DNA of 64,000 bases from Lachnospiraceae bacterium (GTDB lineage: Bacteria; Bacillota; Clostridia; Lachnospirales; Lachnospiraceae), in NCBI GenBank assembly GCA_910574745.1, contig CAJTCE010000009.1:2732-66731 (forward strand), in the 5' to 3' direction. The notes under the pieces were generated by a model that was not told the origin of the DNA, did not search any database, and worked only from the letters and a program-made list of their open reading frames with translations. The position numbers and the translations under genes are program-made. Positions 16,564 to 24,657 of the stretch are shown here, piece by piece; position 1 is the stretch's first letter; the number at the start of each line of letters is the position of its first letter.

Positions 16564-17982
16564 TTATTCCGAATCCTCCTGAACCTCTTCCAGCTTGTGG
16601 ATTAAATGTTCTTCCAGAGTCAGAATATCCTGAAAGAGATTTTTCTGGAGTAAGGAAAAATCCTTTTGTTTTGAAGGGATTTTACCGCAATACTTTTTAT
16701 AGTAATCATTGATTTCCTTTCGTTTCTTTTTAATGGCGTTTTCTTTTCCATGCTCAAAGTCATGCCTGAAGTCCGTCCTGATGGATTTTACCGCAAAAAT
16801 GCACTCATAAACGCTTTCATTCCGTACGGCGGAATCCGTAACCACCTTTTTTATCCTTTCCAGATTTTCATACAGCAAAAAATACAGCGCGTCAATTATT
16901 TTTCCCAATTCGCCTTTGGACGTACAGGTTATGGTTGCAATCTCAACCGCACCTGTCACTAATTTATCCGTAGGCTTAAAAAACTTATCCTTATTTCTGT
17001 CCTCGCACAGCCGGTTGATGATCATGGCATTTTCCACAATCAGCTTTCCCATTTCGGTAATCTCAACAAGAATGGATTTTTCCAATCCCTCTTCCGGCGT
17101 GATATGTATGTCCTTTCTGTTGGTATAACCGATATATCGGGGGATCTTGGAAAGAGTTGAAGGGGTTTTTACCTGTTCCTCTGTTTTTATCCCTTCCTCT
17201 GTATTTGTCTTTTCCTTTGCTTCATCCCTTGCCTCTTGTGCATCTTCTATTTCCCGGAATTGGGCGTCTATGATGACCCGGCTGTCATTCTCCCCTTCGT
17301 CCTCTATTTGTGACCGGACCGTTGTAAGAAAATCACTGGTCCATCCCACCTGTCTGTCCACGAATTTGGAAACGGCGTCCAACATTCCCAGACGCCCTTC
17401 TATATTAAAGTCATCTTGACAAAAGGCTTTTTGAATGGCTTTATGCTGATTTTCCACCAGCCTTTCATAATCCGAAAGAAAAGAATCGGGTGCGATCAAA
17501 TTCTTCCACTTATCCCCTGCCACGTCCGATATGGCGTCAATCAGTGAAATCTGCGCAGAGGTAAAGGGTATCTCCAAATCCATGGAAAACCTGTCAGCCA
17601 TTTGAAAGGTTTTTTCTTCCAATTCCAAAAGAGAATCCGACGGCATCAGTTTGGAAACGGGTCTGAAACAGTCCAGATCGGCTATATCACTTTTCTCCAT
17701 AAGCCAGGGATTTTCTTTTCTCAGCCAGTCCAGATTCCATGTGTCCTCAAGCCGATTTATTTTTACTGCATCCTGCCACCCCTGCCAAAAATCCGTTTTT
17801 TCCTTCAGTCCGCCTACAACATCTTCAAGTTCCTTTAAACTCCTTTCAGAATCCGTCAGATAGTCCCGCTTTAACAGCGCGGCAAAACCGTTTTGTTCGT
17901 CATATATATCTTCATTTCCCGGCAGGAGATTTTTGCCATTCAGTATTCTTTGGTATTCTTCTATCATCGATTTGCCGCCCAT
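16564..17982 (-). CDS. Unknown 472-residue protein with a HEPN-like RX4H motif
   Basis: I do not recognise a family over the full length. The N-terminal 220 residues are helical and rich in Asp/Glu/Trp. A Glu/Lys/Thr-rich linker follows (about 235-270). The C-terminal 190 residues are helical and contain SIRTDFRHDFEHG, then a run of Lys/Arg and YYKKYCGKIPSKQKDF. RTDFRH fits the RX4-6H signature of HEPN nucleases, and the surrounding HDxEHG plus basic segment resembles C-terminal domains I know from stress and defence proteins. There is no signal peptide or membrane helix. It starts at 17982 after AGGGGAAAA and is a single gene beside the AEC transporter gene. RNase activity is speculative. 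Confidence 0.6.
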   Translation of the reverse strand: MGGKSMIEEYQRILNGKNLLPGNEDIYDEQNGFAALLKRDYLTDSERSLKELEDVVGGLKEKTDFWQGWQDAVKINRLEDTWNLDWLRKENPWLMEKSDIADLDCFRPVSKLMPSDSLLELEEKTFQMADRFSMDLEIPFTSAQISLIDAISDVAGDKWKNLIAPDSFLSDYERLVENQHKAIQKAFCQDDFNIEGRLGMLDAVSKFVDRQVGWTSDFLTTVRSQIEDEGENDSRVIIDAQFREIEDAQEARDEAKEKTNTEEGIKTEEQVKTPSTLSKIPRYIGYTNRKDIHITPEEGLEKSILVEITEMGKLIVENAMIINRLCEDRNKDKFFKPTDKLVTGAVEIATITCTSKGELGKIIDALYFLLYENLERIKKVVTDSAVRNESVYECIFAVKSIRTDFRHDFEHGKENAIKKKRKEINDYYKKYCGKIPSKQKDFSLLQKNLFQDILTLEEHLIHKLEEVQEDSE

Positions 17983-18060
17983 AAGATTTTCCCCTTTGTC
18001 TATTTCTATCTTATGTTACAGGATTTCTTTTCCGATTACAAGTCCCGGCAGCTGCCCTCA

Positions 18061-18253
18061 CGGAAATCAATTTTTAAGGCGGCAGACGGTCCCCGGGGCA
18101 TATAATTCCTTTGGCGGCACGCTCCCGCTTCACGAAAAGCGCAGCAGATGCTAAGCTCGCAAAAAACCTCGCTAAGCACTGGCGCTTTTCAAGAGCCGCC
18201 GCAGGAAACTATATGCCCCGGGGACCGTCTGCCGCCTTAAAAATTGATTTCCG
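18061..18253. repeat. 193-bp MITE-like inverted repeat (long hairpin)
   Basis: A perfect 44-bp arm at 18061-18104 is repeated inverted at 18210-18253. Pairing continues imperfectly inward (18105-18118 with 18196-18209), and an inner stem pairs GAAAAGCGC (18134-18142) with GCGCTTTTC (18182-18190). The arms contain the self-complementary CCCCGGGG. There is no open reading frame of note inside. The shape is that of a MITE or a large folded RNA. It fills most of the 395-bp gap between two divergently transcribed genes. Confidence 0.85.
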
Positions 18254-18265
18254 CAAGCTACCCTA

Positions 18266-18294
18266 TTGCGCATTCATATTTATGTTAATATAAT
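18266..18294 (+). promoter_or_regulatory. Probable promoter of the C39-like peptidase gene
   Basis: TTGCGC (18266-18271) and TATAAT (18289-18294) are separated by 17 bp and lie about 85 bp upstream of the start, immediately after the long inverted repeat. Confidence 0.55.
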
Positions 18295-18377
18295 ATAAAT
18301 TATCTGAATTTGTGATTTTCAGGCGCATCCAATCAACGGCCAATATTTTATAGTTTATATTATTAGGGGAAAGAAGT

Positions 18378-18977
18378 ATGACATTCAAGCGAAACAGAGC
18401 CTTTACGATCATCATGATATCTGCATGTATTGTTTTAGCGTTTATTGCAGTAGTTTTTCTGCGGTTTCGGGGCGGCATGCGCATAAAGCCTTCTTTTGAT
18501 ATTGCACCCGATACAGATATTATCTGTTATCGTCAGGACGATTCAAGGTGGGCAGATGAACATCTTGGTAATTCAAAATATACACTGGAGTCTTCCGGAT
18601 GTCTGGTAAGCTGCATTGCTTCCGCACTTTCCATGGAATATGGTATAGAAGAAACTCCTTCCACATTAAACGCCCGTTTGTCTTCCGACGGAGTTTACGA
18701 TTCCGAGGGTAATATACAGTGGGAAGGTCTTCGTCAGGCAACCGGCTATCAGGTGGATCTGCCTTCGGATATTTCATCGAATATGATTGACAGTTATTTG
18801 TCCCGGGGAATTTACCCTATCGTAAGAGTTCGGATGTACGCTCTTGGGAATGTACATTATGTACTGATTGTAGAAGCGGAAAACGGCAGATACCGGTGTA
18901 TGGACCCCTTGAAGGATGAGTTGACGGACCTGGCTGATTACGGAAATCGTATTTATGCTGTGAGATGTGTTTATTAG
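18378..18977 (+). CDS. Membrane-anchored C39-like cysteine peptidase
   Basis: The 199-residue protein begins with a basic tip and one membrane helix (about residues 9-29), which should hold the enzyme on the outer surface. The remainder matches the peptidase C39-like (C39_2) fold: QDDSRWADEHLG, then SSGCLVSC with likely nucleophile Cys75, His160 in NVHYVLIVEAENG and Asp176 in CMDPL. Family members cleave peptide or amide bonds in export or wall turnover. The start has AGGGGAAAG upstream. It is the only plus-strand gene in the first 27 kb apart from the transposase, and it sits beside a MITE-like repeat. The substrate is unknown. Confidence 0.8.
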   Translation: MTFKRNRAFTIIMISACIVLAFIAVVFLRFRGGMRIKPSFDIAPDTDIICYRQDDSRWADEHLGNSKYTLESSGCLVSCIASALSMEYGIEETPSTLNARLSSDGVYDSEGNIQWEGLRQATGYQVDLPSDISSNMIDSYLSRGIYPIVRVRMYALGNVHYVLIVEAENGRYRCMDPLKDELTDLADYGNRIYAVRCVY

Positions 18978-19077
18978 ATTCTTCAACCATAATAATGATC
19001 TTGACCGTTCCATCTGAAAGCATTTCGGAATGTGTAATTTCTGTTTCATCATCTAATATCATAAACGGATACATCAT
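18975..19077 (-). pseudogene. Possible short gene remnant
   Basis: On the minus strand the frame from ATG 19077 reads MMYPFMILDDETEITHSEM, then SDGTVKIIIMVEE. This looks like the start of a small conserved Firmicutes protein family with a YPFxxLDDxTEIxHSE opening. After about 34 residues it runs into the antisense of the peptidase gene, so the 3' part is lost. No SD is evident. Confidence 0.35.
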
Positions 19078-19102
19078 GATATCAGCCTTCTGGATAGTTC
19101 TA

Positions 19103-19132
19103 AAAGAAGCGCTGCACATGCAACGCTTCTTT
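19103..19132 (-). terminator. Terminator of the C-glycoside operon
   Basis: AAAGAAGCG (19103-19111) pairs with CGCTTCTTT (19124-19132). On the minus strand the stem is followed by TTTTAG. It lies 41 bp after the last gene of the operon and can also end the converging peptidase gene. Confidence 0.6.
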
Positions 19133-19172
19133 AAAATAAGGGGAACTATATTAAAAGGTAAATTAGCAAATT

Positions 19173-19562
19173 TTAAATGGTTACTTCTCTTGTTACAACG
19201 CCTTCCAGAGGAAAAGGAATGTACGCTGTTCTGGTGCATACCGTCAAACGCACTTTGTGGACTCCTTTTGGAAGTCCGCCTTCCTGTAAAACACGGACAG
19301 TTGCTTTCTGGTCATACTCCCACTTGATTCCGGCTACTGTTTCCATTTCGTCCAAAGTAAACCAGTCAATATGATCCGGGGTAAAACGGATATTTTCACG
19401 GGGTACTTCAACACCATCTGTCTCAACTTTGATATGGTTTACCATGGAAAGCGGAATTCCCCGATAATAGGTAATATAGGTTTCCATTTCATATCCGATT
19501 ATTTTGCCGTCTTCTTCCACATTCCGGCAGCTTCCTTCAACAAATACATTGTTTTCAAACAT
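19173..19562 (-). CDS. C-glycoside deglycosidase beta subunit (DUF6379-type)
   Basis: The 129-residue protein fits the small beta subunit of C-glycoside deglycosidases (the DfgB/DgpB/CarB group). These are the proteins that, with a TIM-barrel alpha subunit, cleave the C-C bond between a 3-keto-sugar and an aromatic aglycone. Family-like blocks are RNVEEDGKIIGYE, TYYRGIPLSMV, VPRENIRFTPD, WFTLDEMETV, VLQEGGLPKGVH and TAYIPFPLEGVVTREV. It is the last gene of an eight-gene minus-strand operon and directly follows the alpha-like subunit (14-bp gap). The start has AAGGAGGA upstream. The family call rests on these motifs plus the partner genes. The actual glycoside is not known. Confidence 0.85.
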   Translation of the reverse strand: MFENNVFVEGSCRNVEEDGKIIGYEMETYITYYRGIPLSMVNHIKVETDGVEVPRENIRFTPDHIDWFTLDEMETVAGIKWEYDQKATVRVLQEGGLPKGVHKVRLTVCTRTAYIPFPLEGVVTREVTI

Positions 19563-19576
19563 CTTTTATATCCTCC

Positions 19577-20593
19577 TTATCCCTGAATTTCCTTTAAAAG
19601 TTTCTTGAGCATCTTCTGATGCTTCGCAATCTGTTCCTTCTCCGGAATTTCACATCCCGGAAGCACCCAGCGGTTTCCTTCATATTCCGTTGATACATAT
19701 CCGTCATAGCCATGCTTATGAAGATATTCCAAAATCTCTCTGTAATCAATGCTGTATTCTTCGCCCTCATCCGTCATCTCATACAGTTTGAAATGAAAAT
19801 GCTGAATATTTTTTACATAAGGATCCATACAGGATAAATCACGGTTTTCAAATCCAAATACGTTGCCGGCATAGGCTTCATCAGCTTCCTTATTGACTAT
19901 ATGCTCTGACAAGCCGGGAACGTGATATATATCAATGCCCTTTCCTTCGGAAAATAGATCCGAACCGCGGGCAAAGATTTCATCTACAAAGCGTACAATC
20001 TCATCGCTCGTTCCGAATACTTGCTGATAATACTCTGTAATAACCCGCGGAACTCTCTTACAAAAGAGACTGGCATCCGGCACAATTCCGATATAAGGAG
20101 AATTTAAGCGAAGCATTTCCTGCAGAAATTCTTCCGTTTTGGGCACATCAAAGCCCAATCCTCCGTGAATTTCGATACAAAGGCTGATTCCATATTTCTC
20201 TGCCGTAGGAAGCACCGGTTCCAATACCCATGCAGGCACCATGGACACCAGGCGTATAACCTTAAATCCCAGTCTGTGCGCCATCACAATTTCTTTTTTA
20301 ATCAAATCCACGCACTCCCGTTTGGTCAACTCACGGTTTTTATAGAGATTCGTATTTAAAAATATGTCATCGCAGGCTAAATCCAAACCATATTTTTCCA
20401 CAAGACGATCCCATTCCGCATACGTCTCTTCAGAGGGTTCCGGGGTTCCATGAAGCATCTGATCCGGTAAAAGTTCAATTCCTTCTACCTCCAGCTCCTT
20501 CATGTACCGGAAAACGTCCTCCAATTTCATTGTTCCTGCCATGAATTCACATTGCAGGCTGTACAGGCTAACACAAGTTTTTATTCTGCTCAT
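19577..20593 (-). CDS. C-glycoside deglycosidase alpha-like subunit (TIM-barrel isomerase/epimerase fold)
   Basis: The 338-residue protein belongs to the AP-endonuclease-2/sugar phosphate isomerase TIM-barrel superfamily. Probable metal ligands are Glu in LCIEIHGG, Asp in IVPDASLF, His in IQHFHFKLYE and Glu in VSTEYEGNRW. The position directly before the DUF6379-type subunit, and the unusual length with its EGNRW end, match DgpC/CarC-like alpha subunits, which form a complex with the beta subunit and deprotonate the 3-keto-glycoside. It is probably cytoplasmic. The start has AAGGAGGA upstream. An alternative is an ordinary keto-sugar isomerase; the neighbour makes the deglycosidase role more likely. 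Confidence 0.8.
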   Translation of the reverse strand: MSRIKTCVSLYSLQCEFMAGTMKLEDVFRYMKELEVEGIELLPDQMLHGTPEPSEETYAEWDRLVEKYGLDLACDDIFLNTNLYKNRELTKRECVDLIKKEIVMAHRLGFKVIRLVSMVPAWVLEPVLPTAEKYGISLCIEIHGGLGFDVPKTEEFLQEMLRLNSPYIGIVPDASLFCKRVPRVITEYYQQVFGTSDEIVRFVDEIFARGSDLFSEGKGIDIYHVPGLSEHIVNKEADEAYAGNVFGFENRDLSCMDPYVKNIQHFHFKLYEMTDEGEEYSIDYREILEYLHKHGYDGYVSTEYEGNRWVLPGCEIPEKEQIAKHQKMLKKLLKEIQG

Positions 20594-20657
20594 TTCAAAT
20601 CCTCCTTCTTTTAAGAATAAATTTTATTTCTTTAAATGATCATTGCCGCTATTTTTC

Positions 20658-21575
20658 CTATCCGATTATATAATTTTCAATATAATGCTTTGAAAGAAGC
20701 AGCGAATTATGCACATCCTCTTTTGATTTTTCAAAAGCCTTATCTTCAATTTCCAGGCAGATATAGCCGTTATATCCTATGTCCGTCAAAGCGCTGACAT
20801 ATTTTCCCCAGTTCACATCTCCCAGACCCGGAAGCTTGGGCGACATATATTCAAGAGGATATGCCATGGTTCCCACTTTTTCCAGTCTGTCGGCATAAAG
20901 CTTAATATCTTTGATATGCACATGAAAAATTTTATCCCGGAAATCATAAATAGGCTTTATGTAATCTATCATCTGCCATACAAAGTGGGAGGGGTCATAA
21001 TTGATTCCCAGATTATCGCTTTTCAGTATCTCAAAAATTTTTTTCCAGTTGGCGGGGCTGGTAAACAGATTCTGCCCTCCCGGCCACTGCTCCTGTCCGA
21101 AAAGCATGGGGCAGTTTTCAATGGCTACCTTTACGTTTTCCCTTTCCGCTTCCTTTAAAATATCAGGCCAGACTGCCGCGACCACCTCAAGGTTTTCCTC
21201 TACCGTAGCATCCGTTACCCTTCCGATAAAGGTAGTAACCATATTGACTCCTAATTTGGCAGAAGCCTTAATCACTTTCTTTAAATGTGTAACGGCTTCC
21301 GTTCTTTTTTCCGGGTCCCGGTCTAAAGTATTGGGATAATAAGCCAAAGAGGAAATCTCCACGTTCTTTTTGGAGCAGTACGCCTTTATCTCTTCCGCCC
21401 TTTTGTCATCAAGGGCATCCACATCAATATGGGTTACCCCCGCATAACGTCTTTCTGCTTTTCCCTTTGGCCAGCACGCCACTTCTATACAACTAAAACC
21501 ATGCTCAGACGCAAAGTCCACCACTTCTTCAAAGCTTTCATCCTGCAAAATAGCAGTAACAAATCCCAGCTTCAT
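20658..21575 (-). CDS. Sugar phosphate isomerase/epimerase family protein
   Basis: A second TIM-barrel protein of the same superfamily, 305 residues from the chosen start at 21575, which has GAGGTG seven bases upstream. Metal ligands appear as Glu in VAIENCPM, Asp-His in NYDPSHFVWQ, His in IFHVHIKD and Glu in ICLEIEDK. It opens MKLGFVTAILQDESFEEVV, typical of IolE/IolH-like hydrolase-isomerases. In C-glycoside gene sets a second such protein is common and may handle the freed 3-keto-sugar (for example by epimerisation or isomerisation). The exact reaction is not determinable. The gene follows the oxidoreductase stop by only 20 bp. Confidence 0.82.
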   Translation of the reverse strand: MKLGFVTAILQDESFEEVVDFASEHGFSCIEVACWPKGKAERRYAGVTHIDVDALDDKRAEEIKAYCSKKNVEISSLAYYPNTLDRDPEKRTEAVTHLKKVIKASAKLGVNMVTTFIGRVTDATVEENLEVVAAVWPDILKEAERENVKVAIENCPMLFGQEQWPGGQNLFTSPANWKKIFEILKSDNLGINYDPSHFVWQMIDYIKPIYDFRDKIFHVHIKDIKLYADRLEKVGTMAYPLEYMSPKLPGLGDVNWGKYVSALTDIGYNGYICLEIEDKAFEKSKEDVHNSLLLSKHYIENYIIG

Positions 21576-21595
21576 CTTCATCACCTCTTTACTTT

Positions 21596-22729
21596 TTATT
21601 TTTCCACTTCTACCCATGAATTGCTCATGGCGCTTTCAAAAATACAGTCGCTTAAAATCATTTCCCGAAGTCCGTCTTCCAAACGGGCAAACTCATAATT
21701 TCCATCTGTATCAAAGCTGTCATAGAACTGGCGGAACACATTTTTAAAGGCATCGGGAAAGCCTTCTATATGCCCCGACGGATAGGAAGCCAGTGAAGCC
21801 GTCTCTTTATGCATTAAGGAAGCATCCTTCGTCATAATTTCATTGGGTCTGTCCCTATGTCCGATCCACAAATCATTTAAGCTTTCGGAAGACCACTCAA
21901 GGGATTGTTTGCTGCCGGCAATGCTTAAGGTAGTGGTATTTTTCTTTCCCGCAAAAACCATGGAAACTATGGCGGTTCCGATGGCGCCGTTTTCCAATTC
22001 AAACATTACCACCGCTTCGTCTTCCGTATCGATGGGAATCTCCTCATAGGACACATCCGTTACAGTCTGGAAGGTTTCTACCTTTCCCATGGGTTTCTTT
22101 CTGACTGGATAAACAGTCCTGAAAGCCGCATTGACTCTCTTAATTTTTTCGCCGGTCACAAATTCTGCCAGATCCATCCAATGAGAACCGATATCCGCAA
22201 TTGCTCTTGTCTTTCCTACCTGTCCTTTTTCCAGTCTCCAGCTGTAATCCGTGTCATACATGAGCCAATCCTGAACATATCCCCCATGTACGGAAAATAA
22301 GTCTCCCACTTCGCCCTTTTCAATCATCCGATGCATTTCATTTGGCATGGGATAAAGTCTGTTATGAAAATTAACGGCTCCTACTATGCCTTTTTCTTTT
22401 GCCAGACTTACTAACTCCTTCGCCTGCTCTACCGTTGTGGTAAAGGGCTTTTCACAGATAAAGTTAACGCCCTTTTCAATGGCATATTTAGCAATTTCAT
22501 AGTGTGTATGATTCGGCGTACAGATATGAATCGCATCCGGTTTCTGTTCGTCAATCATCTTTTTATAATCACTGTAAGCGTTTTCAATGTGCATGGACGC
22601 CGCCTTTTTATCTGCGTCTATGGCATCGCAAAGAGCTACGACGGATACGTTTCCCAGCCTTCGGAGCATTTCCACATGGACAGCCCCGATAAATCCTGCT
22701 CCAATTACTGCTGCCTTATATTCTTTCAT
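21596..22729 (-). CDS. Gfo/Idh/MocA-family oxidoreductase, probable glycoside 3-dehydrogenase
   Basis: The 377-residue NAD(P)-dependent enzyme has an N-terminal Rossmann fold (AAVIGAGFIGAVHVEMLRRL), the ICEKPF motif, and the C-terminal sheet domain with IADIGSHWMDLAEFVTG carrying the usual catalytic His. In known C-glycoside pathways (DgpA, CarA) such an enzyme oxidises the sugar C3-OH, which is required before C-C cleavage. Position in one operon with both deglycosidase subunits supports that role. Inositol or other polyol dehydrogenation is the main alternative, but no other inositol genes are present. The start has AAGGAGCG upstream. Confidence 0.85.
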   Translation of the reverse strand: MKEYKAAVIGAGFIGAVHVEMLRRLGNVSVVALCDAIDADKKAASMHIENAYSDYKKMIDEQKPDAIHICTPNHTHYEIAKYAIEKGVNFICEKPFTTTVEQAKELVSLAKEKGIVGAVNFHNRLYPMPNEMHRMIEKGEVGDLFSVHGGYVQDWLMYDTDYSWRLEKGQVGKTRAIADIGSHWMDLAEFVTGEKIKRVNAAFRTVYPVRKKPMGKVETFQTVTDVSYEEIPIDTEDEAVVMFELENGAIGTAIVSMVFAGKKNTTTLSIAGSKQSLEWSSESLNDLWIGHRDRPNEIMTKDASLMHKETASLASYPSGHIEGFPDAFKNVFRQFYDSFDTDGNYEFARLEDGLREMILSDCIFESAMSNSWVEVEK

Positions 22730-22744
22730 CGCAAGCGCTCCTTC

Positions 22745-23629
22745 CTAATAGGGATTCTTTCTTTCCCATTCCTGCTGCATACTGTTTCCGGGCTGTACCA
22801 TGACTTCAATCTTATTTCCTTCGGGACATACCATCCAGATAATCTCGCATCTATCCAGTCCGAAATTTCCTTTAGCGGTCCCGTCCACAGGCAACGGTTC
22901 CGATTCGGTAAAGGGCTGGGAGCAGCAATAAACATCATTTTCTCCCCATGCTTTTACCGTATCCACAACCTTATAAATCTGCAGTGCAAAATGTCCAAGC
23001 AAATCGTCGTCACATACGCAAACCGGATGCTCCGCCTGCAAAAGCTCTACATACTGCCCGCTTTCGCCCACTGTAAATACCATTGCGTTTTCCCTTTTTT
23101 CCACCGGTTCAAAACACATGCCCTTAAGATGCTTTCCCATCAGTTCTAAATCATTGGCATAGATCGAAACACCTGCAAGGGAATGAAACAGTCTGTGTTT
23201 TTCAGATTTATGTCCCTTACGCTCCACCAGGCGAATCTTAGCTCCCGCCGGGTCGGTAATATACCCGTCTTCCACTTCAATTCCTTTACTTTTCAGCTCC
23301 TCTATGGCATTCTCCAAATTATCGCAGCCCAGACCAAAAGATTGAAACGCTTCATTTTCATGAACGGGAACCGGGCATCTTGCAAAATCCGGTGGATTAA
23401 TCACACCGTTAAACAGTTCCAGGTATTCTTCCGGAGCTATTCTTAAGTAAGTAAGCCATGGCAAACTGTCATTTTCGTCAGGTTCTCCCATTCCCACCAT
23501 TTCTTTAAATTGGCCCACATTCAATTCAAACATTTGTTCAAATCCCAGCTTACCGCAGTAAAATTCTAAAGCCGCATCATAGTCATTTTCCTGTAATGAT
23601 ACATGAAATAAATTTTTAATTGCTTTCAT
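22745..23629 (-). CDS. Double VOC (glyoxalase/dioxygenase fold) protein
   Basis: The 294-residue protein holds two VOC modules. The first shows LFHVSLQENDYDAALEFY and EEYLELF (His and Glu metal ligands) and AFQSFGLGCDNLENAIEEL. The second has SLAGVSIYANDLE, LGHFALQIYKV and NKIEVMVQP. The layout matches two-domain VOC enzymes that bind a divalent metal and act on vicinal-oxygen substrates (dioxygenases, isomerases, glyoxalases). It lies between the oxidoreductase and the permease genes with 15-bp gaps, so it is part of the operon. It could act on the aglycone or on a keto-sugar. No specific reaction is assigned. Confidence 0.8.
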   Translation of the reverse strand: MKAIKNLFHVSLQENDYDAALEFYCGKLGFEQMFELNVGQFKEMVGMGEPDENDSLPWLTYLRIAPEEYLELFNGVINPPDFARCPVPVHENEAFQSFGLGCDNLENAIEELKSKGIEVEDGYITDPAGAKIRLVERKGHKSEKHRLFHSLAGVSIYANDLELMGKHLKGMCFEPVEKRENAMVFTVGESGQYVELLQAEHPVCVCDDDLLGHFALQIYKVVDTVKAWGENDVYCCSQPFTESEPLPVDGTAKGNFGLDRCEIIWMVCPEGNKIEVMVQPGNSMQQEWERKNPY

Positions 23630-23643
23630 CTTTTTTCTCCCTT

Positions 23644-24642
23644 CTATGCTTCCTGTGCAACTTTACGCACACGGATTTTATCAAGCAGTCTCGAACCCTG
23701 CTGGTCAAGAATAATTGCCACAATGATAACAAGTCCCTTTGCAATTTTCTGCCAGTTGGAATCCACGCCCAACAGATTTAAGGAATTGGAAATTACCTGA
23801 ATCAAAAGGCATCCGATCAATGTGCCGAACACATTTGCTTTTCCACCTTCCATAGGAGTGCCGCCGATTACTACGGCTGCAACCGCATCCATTTCCATTC
23901 CGGCACCGGCAGTAGTCTGAGCACTGGCCGTACGTCCTGTTAAAAGCAGTGCTGCGATTCCTACGCACATACCCGTAATAATATATACTGCATACATAAT
24001 CTTCTGTGTGGGAATTCCGCAGACTCTTGCAGCCTTCCTGTTTCCACCTACAGCCAGCGCATATCGTCCAAACTTGGTTCTCTGCATTACAATCGTCATA
24101 ACGATGACCAGAAGTATCATGACAATAACCGGAAAAGGAATTCCCAGAATCTTTCCTGTTCCAAAAAACAAATACCAGTCAGGCAGTCCCGATATACTCT
24201 TTGCATGACATACAAGAAGGTTAACCCCCTGATATACCATTCCCATTGCCAGAGTGACAATAAAAGGAGCAAGGTTAAACACGGATGTGACAAATGCATT
24301 TAAAAATCCGCAAAATCCTCCGATTGCCAACGCCGCTATAATTACGATTGGCGCGCTTACTCCGGAAACCGACATCATGGCCGTAGCAATACCAATCATT
24401 CCCAGCATATAGCCGATAGAAAGATCGATCATTCCCGAAGAAAGTACCAACGTAAATCCCAGTGATAATGTACAACTGGTGCAAATCTGTCTTAAAATAT
24501 TGGTTAAATTCCTGCTGGAAAAGAAATCATTCGTTAAACAGCAGACTATGAGGACAAAAATAACCAATATTACAAGCGCTTTATTATCCATCAATATCTG
24601 AACAAGTTTTTCACTGTCCATTTTCTTTTTACTCTTACTCAT
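23644..24642 (-). CDS. Ribose-type sugar ABC transporter permease (RbsC-like)
   Basis: The 332-residue integral membrane protein has about ten helices and the RbsC-family blocks GFTLVLSSGMIDLSIGYMLG, LNAFVTSVFNLAPFIVTLAM, KFGRYALAVGGNRKAARVCG and AVAAVVIGGTPMEGGKANVF. It forms the membrane channel with the ATPase encoded 15 bp upstream. The importer sits at the head of the C-glycoside operon and is expected to bring in the glycoside or a sugar derived from it. The start has AGGAGAGGA upstream. Confidence 0.9.
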   Translation of the reverse strand: MSKSKKKMDSEKLVQILMDNKALVILVIFVLIVCCLTNDFFSSRNLTNILRQICTSCTLSLGFTLVLSSGMIDLSIGYMLGMIGIATAMMSVSGVSAPIVIIAALAIGGFCGFLNAFVTSVFNLAPFIVTLAMGMVYQGVNLLVCHAKSISGLPDWYLFFGTGKILGIPFPVIVMILLVIVMTIVMQRTKFGRYALAVGGNRKAARVCGIPTQKIMYAVYIITGMCVGIAALLLTGRTASAQTTAGAGMEMDAVAAVVIGGTPMEGGKANVFGTLIGCLLIQVISNSLNLLGVDSNWQKIAKGLVIIVAIILDQQGSRLLDKIRVRKVAQEA

Positions 24643-24657
24643 CTGAAAGCTCCTCTC

